From: M3007 sp964392655
Lineage (GTDB): Bacteria; Bacteroidota; Bacteroidia; Chitinophagales; Saprospiraceae
Length of the DNA stretch: 8,784 bases
Direction of reading: 5' to 3'
Assembly (NCBI GenBank): GCA_964392655.1
Contig: CAYMQY010000185.1
Location: 1 to 8,784 of the forward strand
Both the position numbers and the translations under genes were made by a program. Position 1 is the first letter of the stretch. Each line of letters begins with the position of its first letter. The notes beneath the pieces were generated by a model. The model saw only the letters and a list, made by a program, of their open reading frames with translations. It was not told the origin of the DNA and did no database searches. Positions 1 through 7,700 of the stretch are shown here, piece by piece.

Positions 1-7
1 GAAGGCG

Positions 8-63
8 CCGAATTCGGTTTATTAGAAACATAAGAAAAAAAAAAAATAAAAAAAAAAAAAAAA
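8..63. repeat. Palindrome and A-homopolymer tracts at left edge
   Basis: A 10-bp perfect palindrome, CCGAATTCGG, lies at 8-17. GGCGCC (4-9) and GAATTC (10-15) are back to back. Two A runs follow: 12 A at 35-46 and 16 A at 48-63, separated by a single T. On the minus strand these are poly-T and make up most of the last residues of the propeller gene (five Phe, Tyr, four Phe). Nothing else in the window has comparable low complexity. It may be a sequencing, assembly or linker artefact, or a genuine slippage-prone tract; the sequence alone cannot decide. Confidence 0.9.
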
Positions 64-1884
64 CAAATAGCCTGAAGGGGATATTTTTAGATCGTTTAGG
101 GAATAACTCTCCTGCAAATAGTTGGGCAGATAATACCACGAGTTGCCTCCATCCGCCGAAGTGTATATTTGGGATTCATCGCCCGCCGTTGCATAAATTA
201 TTCCTAAATCATTGACGGCCAAAGGTGGACCTGCATTTGGCTCAGGCATGGTTTTATACCGCCATGTCCCTCCTGCATTGCTGGAAATAGCCAATGTTCT
301 TTTGCTGTTGAAATAACCGCTTACATAGAGATTGCCAAAAGTGTCCACTGCCGGGTTAGAAATGGAGGATAAAGAAAAACCCAGGTTGGTAATCTCAGTC
401 CAGGTAACGCCTTCATCCACGCTACGCCAAAGTGTCGAGGGAGATTGCGACGAAACTTGTGGAGCAATGTAAGCGAACAAACCTGCCGTAGGATGCTGTA
501 CCAATTCACGCATGGCAACATTGGGCAGGGTGGTGACCCAGGTTATGCCCAAATCGTCGGATCGCTGTATGCCTGATGGACTTGAACAGAACAGTATCCG
601 ACCGTAGGCCGGGAATACATTTTTAGTAGCGTTGGCCAAGCCATCTGCAGGGGTGACATTTACAAAAGAATCGCCTCCGTTGCCGGTTGCCCAAATCTGA
701 TTTGCCATACTAACGGCAAAACTGTCGGTAGAAAGTACCGCCAGAGGGCGCGGGCAATAAATCACAGATTTACTGGTATCTGCCAAAATACGTGTCCATG
801 TTTCGCCGGCATCATTTGTGGTCCACAAGCCATTTTGGGTGACAGCCATTTGGACAGAATCGGTCAAAAAAACCAACTGACTTGTGTTTGCCTTATTTAT
901 CCCATACGAAGCAAAAGACCAGGAAGAGCCTCCATCGGAAGACCGAAAAACAGAGCCTTTCCGGACTCCCAGGATGTCGCCGTTAGTCAAAAGGAGCCCT
1001 AATTTATCCGGCTGTTCCGGGAAATCCGGCATGGGTTGCCACGATACGCCATCATCATCCGAAGAGTAGAGTCTGAGATTTGATGCGAGTAATATCCGGC
1101 CCGTGTTCAGTTCCACAATCCCCCGGGAAATTTCGTCTGTTTCAAAACCAAGAGAAGCGGAATTCCAGGTGACACAATGGTCTGTGGACCTGTGAATTTC
1201 ATTGGAACCGAACGAAAGAATAGCACCGCTTTTCAAAATGGTAAGTGTTGAAATGCCTTGTGGTATTGATCGAGATACCCAATTGGCGCCATTATTAGTT
1301 GAAACATCAATTTTATCCCATAAATCTACTCCTGAAAGAATTATGCAAACGCCACTGCTTGATGATACAAAACCAAAGCGTGTATAAAACGATGGGGACA
1401 GTATATGTTGCCAACTTACGCCTCCATTGGTTGACCGATATATTTTATCATTAAATGGGGCGACACCCATCAGGATGCCTGTTTTCATCTCTACTATGTA
1501 ATCACAAGGTAAATTGCCATTGACTTCAACCCAAGTATTACCTTCATTAAGCGAACGATAAAGTTTTCGTATAACAGTGTTGTCACCCTGTATCAAAGTT
1601 ACAACCTTGTAAAAAGTCCCGGAATACCCGATACTAAGATCTTCACTAAAAGAACCCGGATCTATTCGAGTTACATTCAAGCGTTCCCAAGTCCCGGCAA
1701 AGTTGGTTGAACGGTATGGTTGTTCCGTAAAGGCGTTTGAGCAATAAACCGTTGGGCTGTTGGTAGTCCAAATACCCAAACTCCCCCCATACGGCCCGTT
1801 CACCTCTTCCCAAAACCCTGCCTGCCCCTGCAGTACTCCCGCAGCCGACACCAAAAAAATCAAAACAAGTAAAATCCGGTTCAT
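22..1884 (-). CDS. Secreted Asp-box (BNR-like) beta-propeller protein; 3' end doubtful
   Basis: This 620-residue protein is probably exported and located at the cell surface or outside the cell. The ATG at 1884 was chosen because it starts a good signal peptide (MNRILLVLIFLVSAAG, likely cleaved near residues 20-22); the frame is open upstream but that extension is Cys/Arg-rich and would bury the signal. Thirteen Asp-box-like motifs (S-x-D/N-x-G-x-T/S-W) end near residues 66, 118, 158, 202, 240, 282, 322, 363, 407, 449, 495, 541 and 583. Their spacing of 38-52 residues fits one propeller blade each. Such repeats occur in sialidases, sortilin-type VPS10 domains and Ycf48-like proteins; I see no sialidase active-site signature, so no enzymatic role is assigned. 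Residues after about 607 are mostly Phe, read from poly-T, replacing the expected last strand and any type IX sorting domain. GC appears lower than in the neighbours. The family-level call is firm; the function is unknown. Confidence 0.85.
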   Translation of the reverse strand: MNRILLVLIFLVSAAGVLQGQAGFWEEVNGPYGGSLGIWTTNSPTVYCSNAFTEQPYRSTNFAGTWERLNVTRIDPGSFSEDLSIGYSGTFYKVVTLIQGDNTVIRKLYRSLNEGNTWVEVNGNLPCDYIVEMKTGILMGVAPFNDKIYRSTNGGVSWQHILSPSFYTRFGFVSSSSGVCIILSGVDLWDKIDVSTNNGANWVSRSIPQGISTLTILKSGAILSFGSNEIHRSTDHCVTWNSASLGFETDEISRGIVELNTGRILLASNLRLYSSDDDGVSWQPMPDFPEQPDKLGLLLTNGDILGVRKGSVFRSSDGGSSWSFASYGINKANTSQLVFLTDSVQMAVTQNGLWTTNDAGETWTRILADTSKSVIYCPRPLAVLSTDSFAVSMANQIWATGNGGDSFVNVTPADGLANATKNVFPAYGRILFCSSPSGIQRSDDLGITWVTTLPNVAMRELVQHPTAGLFAYIAPQVSSQSPSTLWRSVDEGVTWTEITNLGFSLSSISNPAVDTFGNLYVSGYFNSKRTLAISSNAGGTWRYKTMPEPNAGPPLAVNDLGIIYATAGDESQIYTSADGGNSWYYLPNYLQESYSLNDLKISPSGYLFFFFFYFFFFLCF

Positions 1885-1914
1885 ACGTGATTTGGTTTGA
1901 TAAAAACGATGCCT

Positions 1915-1946
1915 CAAAAGTGCGCAGATCAGTTGGTACCGGCAAA
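1915..1946 (-). promoter_or_regulatory. Candidate Bacteroidota-type promoter for the propeller gene
   Basis: On the minus strand, TTTG (1946-1943) is followed after 20 nt by CACTTTTG (1922-1915). The Bacteroidota consensus is TTTG, 19-21 nt, then TAnnTTTG, so the -7 element matches five of six fixed bases. Transcription would begin near 1908, giving a leader of roughly 20-25 nt before the ATG at 1884. This was found by eye only, and such short patterns arise by chance in AT-rich spacers. Confidence 0.35.
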
Positions 1947-2022
1947 TACAAAAATCAGGCAAAATCGAAAAGGTATTTTTGCAAATCACTGGTATTCAAT
2001 TTTTGGTAAATAAATTTGCCGG
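1939..2022. repeat. 9-bp inverted repeat in divergent intergenic region
   Basis: CCGGCAAAT at 1939-1947 is the exact reverse complement of ATTTGCCGG at 2014-2022, with 66 nt between. The left arm overlaps the candidate -33 element of the leftward gene, and the right arm overlaps the candidate -7 element of the rightward gene. That placement could suit a shared operator, but a 9-bp pair in about 150 bp has an appreciable chance of being random. The repeat itself is certain; the role is speculative. Confidence 0.4.
2011..2018 (+). promoter_or_regulatory. Candidate -7 element for the 471-aa helical protein gene
   Basis: TAAATTTG matches the Bacteroidota -7 consensus TAnnTTTG exactly and lies 18 nt before the ATG at 2037. 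No good TTG -33 element stands 19-21 nt upstream (the region near 1987-1991 reads CACTG), so the promoter is only half supported. If it is used, a TTG start at 2016 would fall inside the promoter, which favours the ATG at 2037. Confidence 0.3.
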
Positions 2023-2036
2023 AAATAGCAAGTGCC

Positions 2037-3452
2037 ATGACCTCCTCCCTGCTCCTCCGCACGCTCCGCAAACTGCCGGCCAAAGAACGCCGCGCGCTAT
2101 GCGACTTTGTCCGCTGCGGCTGCTTCAACCGGCGCGACGACGTTACCCGGCTGTGCGAATACCTCGTCGCCCAGGTCGGGAAACCGACACCCAAGGCGTT
2201 CGACGCCGAGCGAATGTTCGAGGCTGCCTGCCCCGGTATTTCGTTCGATGCCAAACAGTTGCGGCACCTCATGTCGTACCTGCTCGGCGTGGTGCGGCAG
2301 TTTCTGGCCTGGTCGGAATGGAACGCCGATACCGCCGAGCAGCAACGCTACCTCGTGCTGGCGCTTCGCAACCGGGGCCTCGACCAACTTTTTGAAAAAG
2401 AATGGCAACGCGCCGACAGCAGCGCCGAAGTCAACCCCGTGCGCGATGCCCGCTACCACTTCCGCCGCTACCAACTCCAGCAGGAAAATCTCGAACGCGC
2501 AGCCAGTCAGGGGCGCTCGGCCCGATTCAGCCTCCAGCCCCTGCCCGACGAACTGACGGCTTTTTATGTGGCCGAAATGCTGCGCTATGCCTGCGCCGGC
2601 CTCATGCACCAGGCTGTGGCCGGTCAAACCTATCGGGCAGATTTGCTGAACGCCATCCTCGAAACGGTCGAACAGGATACCACGCTTCAGACTCCGGCAG
2701 TGGCCGTGTACTACCAGGCCTATCGGATGCTGCTCATGCCCGATGCCGCCGAGCCGTTTGAAGCGCTGAAATTGCTGCTGGGCGAACACGAAAACCGCTT
2801 CTCCAAGGAAGAAATGCGCGGGCTGTACCTCATGGCCATCAACGGCTGCATCCGCCGCATGAACGCCGGCCGGCGGCACTTCATCCGGGAGGCGTTCGAC
2901 CTGTACCGCTCGGCGCTGGAGCGCGATTTCCTGACGGAAAACGGGCGACTCTCGGGCTTTACCTACAAAAACATTATCCGCGTGGGTGTGGCGCTGGGCG
3001 AGCACGCCTGGACGGAGGATTTCCTCGAAAATTACCGCGCACGCCTCCACCCCAACGAACGCGACAACCTGTACCGGTACAACCTCGCGTACCTCCGTTT
3101 CCAGCAGCGCGACTACGCCCGGGCTATGCCGCTACTTCGGCAAACCGACCTCGAAGACCCGCTCAACAACCTCGATGCCCGGCGTATGCTCCTGCGCAGC
3201 TACTTCGAACTCGGTGAATGGGGCGCCCTGGAATCCTTGCTGCAAAGTTTTTCCGCGTACCTGCGTCGGCAAAAAAACCTCGGCTACCACCAAACAACCA
3301 ATGCCATGCTGCTGACCTTTACCAAAAAACTGCTCGAACTAAACCGCTCCGATGCCGCCGCCGTGGCCGCACTCCGGGCTGAAATAGAGGCCACCTCCGA
3401 TGTGGCCGAGCGCGCCTGGCTGCTGGAACAAGTGTGCGCCGCAGCGACTTGA
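2037..3452 (+). CDS. Hypothetical helical protein with TPR-like hairpins
   Basis: This 471-residue protein has no signal peptide or membrane segment, so it is probably cytoplasmic. It is predicted to be almost entirely helical and rich in Leu, Ala, Arg and Glu. The N-terminus (residues 4-45) has a pattern of the type LLRTLRKLPAKERRALCDFV followed by a Cys-Gly-Cys-Phe-Asn turn. I associate this with uncharacterised Bacteroidota proteins but cannot name the family. Residues about 345-405 look like two TPR-like helical hairpins (YNLAYLRFQQRDYARAMPLL, then RRMLLRSYFELGEWGALESL), which suggests protein-protein contacts. No catalytic motif is visible. The start is the ATG at 2037; an in-frame TTG at 2016 would add seven residues but overlaps a possible promoter element. 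It is divergent from the propeller gene and converges on the DUF3179 gene. GC is high (one sampled line 68%). That it is a coding gene is secure; its function is unknown. Confidence 0.85.
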   Translation: MTSSLLLRTLRKLPAKERRALCDFVRCGCFNRRDDVTRLCEYLVAQVGKPTPKAFDAERMFEAACPGISFDAKQLRHLMSYLLGVVRQFLAWSEWNADTAEQQRYLVLALRNRGLDQLFEKEWQRADSSAEVNPVRDARYHFRRYQLQQENLERAASQGRSARFSLQPLPDELTAFYVAEMLRYACAGLMHQAVAGQTYRADLLNAILETVEQDTTLQTPAVAVYYQAYRMLLMPDAAEPFEALKLLLGEHENRFSKEEMRGLYLMAINGCIRRMNAGRRHFIREAFDLYRSALERDFLTENGRLSGFTYKNIIRVGVALGEHAWTEDFLENYRARLHPNERDNLYRYNLAYLRFQQRDYARAMPLLRQTDLEDPLNNLDARRMLLRSYFELGEWGALESLLQSFSAYLRRQKNLGYHQTTNAMLLTFTKKLLELNRSDAAAVAALRAEIEATSDVAERAWLLEQVCAAAT

Positions 3453-3460
3453 TTCTCTGT

Positions 3461-4621
3461 TCAATACCGCTCCGTGCCCGGATGAAACGTCCGCCAACTG
3501 TGCCAGAACTCCTGATAAGCGTTGATTCGGGGCAGGTTCGCGTAGGCGGGATTTGCGGCTAACCCGAGCAGGTTCCAGGTTTTTTCTCCGAGGTGCAGGC
3601 TGTCGTTTTTCTGGGAAAAAACCGCGCTCGCGTCCGGGCGGAGGAAGGCGAAAAAACTCTTGTTGTCTTTGGCAAGCGCGATCAAAACCGGCTGTTTGCC
3701 CACCACATCGTGAATGATGCGTTCCTTTTTCAGGCGGTTCCAGTCGTAGGCTTTGGCGGCGGTTTTATTGACCAAAATGCCGACGACCCACGATTTGTCG
3801 TTCCACGAAAGCGTATCGGTGGTGGTCAGTTTGCCCCGTTTCAGGCCGATGTCGTAGCTGGCCATACCCTTGTATTCGTCGGCAAAAAGTCTGTCGGCCT
3901 GCATGATGCGGCTGTCCGGGTGCAGTTTCAGCCAGGCACGCAGGCTTGTTTGCGTGGTCGGCCACTCGGGGAGTTGTGCGCCTTTCAAGGGGCCGGCCAC
4001 CGCTTCACCGGTCGCTTGCCGCCACCAGGTTTTGGTGCCGGCGTCTTCAAACATGGCGTTGAAATGATCCATGCCCACGAGCCGGAATTGTTCCCGGCGA
4101 CCGTTGACGACAGGAGAAAACACCCGCCCGCTGCGGCACACCGTGCAGTAGGTCACCATGACCGGCTCGCCGCCAACCGTATCCAGCACCTGGTGGTGGT
4201 AGCCGAGGTATTGGATCGGGTAGGCTGCGGCCTCGCCGTTTCGTTCGATACCGAGCACAAGTTTGTCCGGTTTGACCTTGTTGGCGGTTCTGTTTGCCAT
4301 GCGCAGGGTGTGCGGCTGAAGGAACATTTTTTCTGCGGCCATCTCGAAATTCGCCTGATACGCCACATAAGCGCAGGCAGCAAGTCCCGCAACCGGAAGC
4401 AGCCGGGATGCACGAAATGCCGGCAGCAGGCCCAGTACAATACCGGCCCCGAAGACGCCTCGAAACAGCCAGCGCCATTGGTACAGGAAATACGCCATAC
4501 CGAGACTTTCCATGCGCTGGCTGCCGGGCATGGGCATGATGAAGTACACATTGGCGGCTTCAAAGAGGAGTAGACAGAGGGTACCGAAGTAGAAAAGTTT
4601 TTTCACAGGAGAAGTTTTCAT
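3461..4621 (-). CDS. DUF3179 domain-containing membrane protein
   Basis: This 386-residue protein has three predicted membrane helices near the N-terminus (about residues 8-29, 48-69 and 74-91), followed by a long soluble domain resembling DUF3179. Seen in that domain: an LGIERNGEAAAYPIQYLGYH segment (123-142), VMVTYCTVCRSG with a CxxC pair at Cys159 and Cys162, AVAGPLKGAQLPEWPTT (207-223) before an aromatic LKLHPDS motif, and a C-terminal FWHSWRTFHPGTERY. These match the family pattern of a V-T-Y-C-x-x-C-x-x-G core, a W-x-x-x-x-G-x-A-x-x-GPL block and an HP motif. No established biochemical role is known to me; the CxxC could bind metal or be redox-active, which is inference. The ATG at 4621 precedes the first hydrophobic segment directly and there is no Shine-Dalgarno sequence. 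The stop lies 8 bp from that of the convergent upstream gene, and the next gene is divergent. Confidence 0.9.
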   Translation of the reverse strand: MKTSPVKKLFYFGTLCLLLFEAANVYFIMPMPGSQRMESLGMAYFLYQWRWLFRGVFGAGIVLGLLPAFRASRLLPVAGLAACAYVAYQANFEMAAEKMFLQPHTLRMANRTANKVKPDKLVLGIERNGEAAAYPIQYLGYHHQVLDTVGGEPVMVTYCTVCRSGRVFSPVVNGRREQFRLVGMDHFNAMFEDAGTKTWWRQATGEAVAGPLKGAQLPEWPTTQTSLRAWLKLHPDSRIMQADRLFADEYKGMASYDIGLKRGKLTTTDTLSWNDKSWVVGILVNKTAAKAYDWNRLKKERIIHDVVGKQPVLIALAKDNKSFFAFLRPDASAVFSQKNDSLHLGEKTWNLLGLAANPAYANLPRINAYQEFWHSWRTFHPGTERY

Positions 4622-4623
4622 AA

Positions 4624-4637
4624 TTGCAAAAATGCAA
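4624..4637. promoter_or_regulatory. Operator-like palindrome at start of DUF3179 gene
   Basis: TTGCA-AAAA-TGCAA is a perfect 5-bp inverted repeat with a 4-nt spacer, lying two bases upstream of the DUF3179 start codon. Such a site could bind a dimeric repressor or fold in the mRNA leader. It is short and AT-rich, so chance is a real alternative. No recognisable -33/-7 promoter for this gene was found in 4622-4775. Confidence 0.3.
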
Positions 4638-4706
4638 CAAATCAGCGCGAAGCGAGCATGAAAAAACCCCTACTTTTCGCCTTCCAATTTGCAGCGTCTT
4701 TGCCGG

Positions 4707-4749
4707 ATGCCCGCTCTTGGCTATGTCAAAGCCCGAACGGGCATTTTTT
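4707..4749 (+). terminator. Terminator-like hairpin in leader of adhesin gene
   Basis: GCCC-GAAC-GGGC (4731-4742) forms a compact GC hairpin, followed by A and six T (4744-4749), the form of an intrinsic terminator on the plus strand. An upstream copy of the left arm, ATGCCCG (4707-4713), can instead pair with CGGGCAT (4738-4744) in a 7-bp stem, so two alternative stems compete for one right arm. The hairpin ends 26 nt before the adhesin ATG. No plus-strand gene precedes it here, so it may terminate a short transcript, act as a 5'-leader attenuator, or be incidental. The rest of the 154-bp spacer shows no supported gene. Confidence 0.4.
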
Positions 4750-4775
4750 GAAAACAACTACCAGTCATCCGACCT

Positions 4776-7700
4776 ATGCGCTGCACCTGTTACGCCCTCC
4801 GAATTGCTCAAATGGCCGCTTTATTCTTCTTGTTCACGGCCACTTCGTCCCTGAGCCAAAGCCTGCAAGTGACCAACGCCAACACAGCACCGTTCACCCC
4901 TTCCAACCTGATTTCCAACGTGTTCCTCGGCGCCGGCGTGGAGGTGAGCAGCATCACGTACAACGGCCAGCCAATCTCGGTCGGGTATTTCACCAACGGC
5001 TCCACAGCCGTCGGAATCGAACGCGGGATCGTGATGACAACGGGCCTGGTGGAAACGGCCAATGCCAACCTGGATCAGTTCGGTTGCCATGAAGTCGGCA
5101 GCGAGTTTGCCAACAACAATGTGGGCGGTTTTTTCCCGGGTTTTGATCCCGACCTGACCCCCATCGCCGGCGGTGCACTGTTCGATGTTACCGCGTACAC
5201 CATCACTTTCGTGCCCACTTCCGACACCCTGCGCTTCCGATACTGTTTTGCCTCGGAAGAGTACCCGGAATTTGCCTGCTCGCAGTACAACGACATCTTC
5301 GGCTTTTTCATCCAGGGGCCGAACTACCCGGTGGCCACCAACATCGCCCGCATTCCCGGTACGGGCCTGCCGGTGTCCATCAACAACATCCACCCCGACA
5401 ATACCACGCCCTCCAACCCCTGCCCGCCGGTAAATGCGCAGTACTACATCAACAATAACGGTTCAGCCAACCAACCGACTTTCGACGGTCTGACCCGCGT
5501 ATTCACCGCCGAAGCCGTCGTGGTACCCTGCCAGACGTACACCATCAAACTCGTCATCGCCGACGTAGGCGACCCGGCCTATGACTCCGGCGTATTCCTC
5601 GAAGCAAAAAGTTTCGGTACCGGCGCTCTGCGCACCACGCTCGCTACGCCCAGCCTCGACGGCACCGTCACCGAAGGCTGTTCCGACGGCTCCATCACCT
5701 TCCGGCTGCCGCTGCCCGCCGATGCCGACTTTCCAATTGACTACCAAATCCTCGGCACCGCCACCAACGGTGTAGACTACCAGACGATCCCGTCCAACCT
5801 GTTTATCCCGGCAGGTCAACAGGAACTTGTCATTCCCATCATAGCCGTGGAGGATGCGCTTGCCGAAGGCACGGAATTCATCGCCCTCGACGTGCGCCGC
5901 GACCCCTGCAACCGCGATACCATTCTGGTTTTCCTGCGGGAAAATACCATCGTGCCACCCGACCAACTGGCCGATGCCGTCCTGTGCCTCGGTAACCCAC
6001 CTGTGCAGTTGAATGGCGCCCTGCCGATCCAGTTGCCCACGCCGCCGTCATTTTCAATCAGCCCGAACTTGTCCGTCAACCCGGTAAACACCCCTGTGTC
6101 GTCGGCCATCAACGTGTTTGGCGTACTGCCTGCCGTGTTGCAGCCCGGCATGATCCGTTCCGTTTGCCTCAACGCCACCCACGGCTGGGTGGACGATCTG
6201 GATGTGTACCTGATTTCGCCCGGCGGACAAGTGCTGGAATTGATGACCGACTGCGGCGGCGCCGGAAAAAATTTCACAAACGTATGTTTCACACCCGCCG
6301 CCCCGCGCAGCATCGCTTCGGCTACGGCATTCGACGCGCCGTTTGCCGGAGACTGGCTGCCCGAAGGCCCCTGGTCCGACCTCTGGGGCGGCGGCGCTTA
6401 CCCCGTCAACGGCGCCTGGCGACTCTCCCTGCGCGACGACCAGAACGGGTTTGTCGGCACCCTGCACGACTGGTCCATCACCTTCGAGCCACTCTACGGC
6501 GTTGACTATACCTGGACGCCGACTACCGGCCTTTCCTGCCCCGACTGCCCGAGGCCGGACGCAAATCCGACTACTTCCACTACCTATTTCCTCCATGCCG
6601 TGGATTCGTACGGCTGCGACGTGTCGGACACCGTATCGGTAGTCGTGGTGCAGGCGCTGGACGACCCGACAGTCGTTTGCGGCGGATTCACCAACACCAG
6701 CATCACGTTCAACTGGAACGACGTGCCCGGCGCCGCAGGTTACCTCGTAAACGTGGGCGGTATGGGCTGGATGCCTCCGAGCGGCATGAATACCCACACC
6801 GTGACCGGCCTCGGCCCAGGCGCCACCATCACCATCGAAGTGCAGGCCGTGGACAGCAGCGGCATGCCTTGTCCGGCGCTCATCGGTACGGCTACCTGTT
6901 CCAACTGCGACCCGCCGGTGGTGAACGTAGCGGTCACCAATGTCACCTGTCCGAGCGGCACCAACGGCGGGGCTGTGCTTACGCCCGACGGACTCAACCC
7001 GCCGTACACCTTTGCGCTGGCTGCGCAAACCAACGCTACCGGTGTGTTCAGCAACCTGAGCGCCGGCGCCTACACCGCCACCGTGACGGATGCAACCGGC
7101 TGCTCGGCGCTGGTTCCGGTGACCATAGGCTCGCCGAATCCGATTGTCATTGCCATTACCCCCGAAAATGTGACGTGTTTCAACGGCGACAACGGCGCCG
7201 GCACGGCAGTCGTGACCGGCGGCACTGCCCCATACAACTACAAATGGAGCGATCCGGCTGGACAAACATCCGTGAAAGCGGTGAACCTGAAGGTGGGTAC
7301 CTACACCGTAACCGTGACCGACAGCCATGGCTGCACCGGCACCGCATCTGTCACGCTCACTTCCCCGCCCGATCTCATTGTGTTCGTCACGCCCACAGCC
7401 GCCAAGTGCAACGGCCAGGCCAGCGGAATGGCTACCGTATCGGCATCCGGCGGCATCGGGCCGTACAATTTTGCCTGGAGTTACAACGGGCAGACAGGCC
7501 CCATTGCTATCAACCTGCCGGCAGGCAGCCACCTGGTTACCGTAACAGATGCCGTGGGCTGTGCCAAAACNNNNNNNNNNNNNNNNNNNNNNNNNNNNNN
7601 NNNNNNNNNNNNNNNNNNNNNNNNNNNNNNNNNNNNNNNNNNNNNNNNNNNNNNNNNNNNNNNNNNNNNNACGCTCACACAGACGGCCACCGTGACGGCG

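Noticed and set aside
2097..3050. 317-codon open frame on the minus strand
   Set aside because: Antisense to the 471-residue helical protein in GC-rich DNA; it has no domain, signal or sensible start context.
3453..3460. Bidirectional terminator between the convergent genes
   Set aside because: Only 8 bp separate the stops and no GC-rich hairpin with a T run is visible around them.
3593..4573. 326-codon open frame on the plus strand
   Set aside because: Antisense to the DUF3179 gene, whose conserved motifs fix the true strand.
4627..4634. CAAAAATG as a minus-strand -7 promoter element for the DUF3179 gene
   Set aside because: It matches five of six fixed bases but is only 5 nt from the start codon and has no -33 partner at the right distance.
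4658..5092. Short frame starting MKKPLLFAFQFAAS that looks like a leader or signal peptide
   Set aside because: It is in another frame from the adhesin, loses character after about 14 residues, and runs into the choice-of-anchor L coding region as nonsense. A real short leader peptide is not excluded but not supported.
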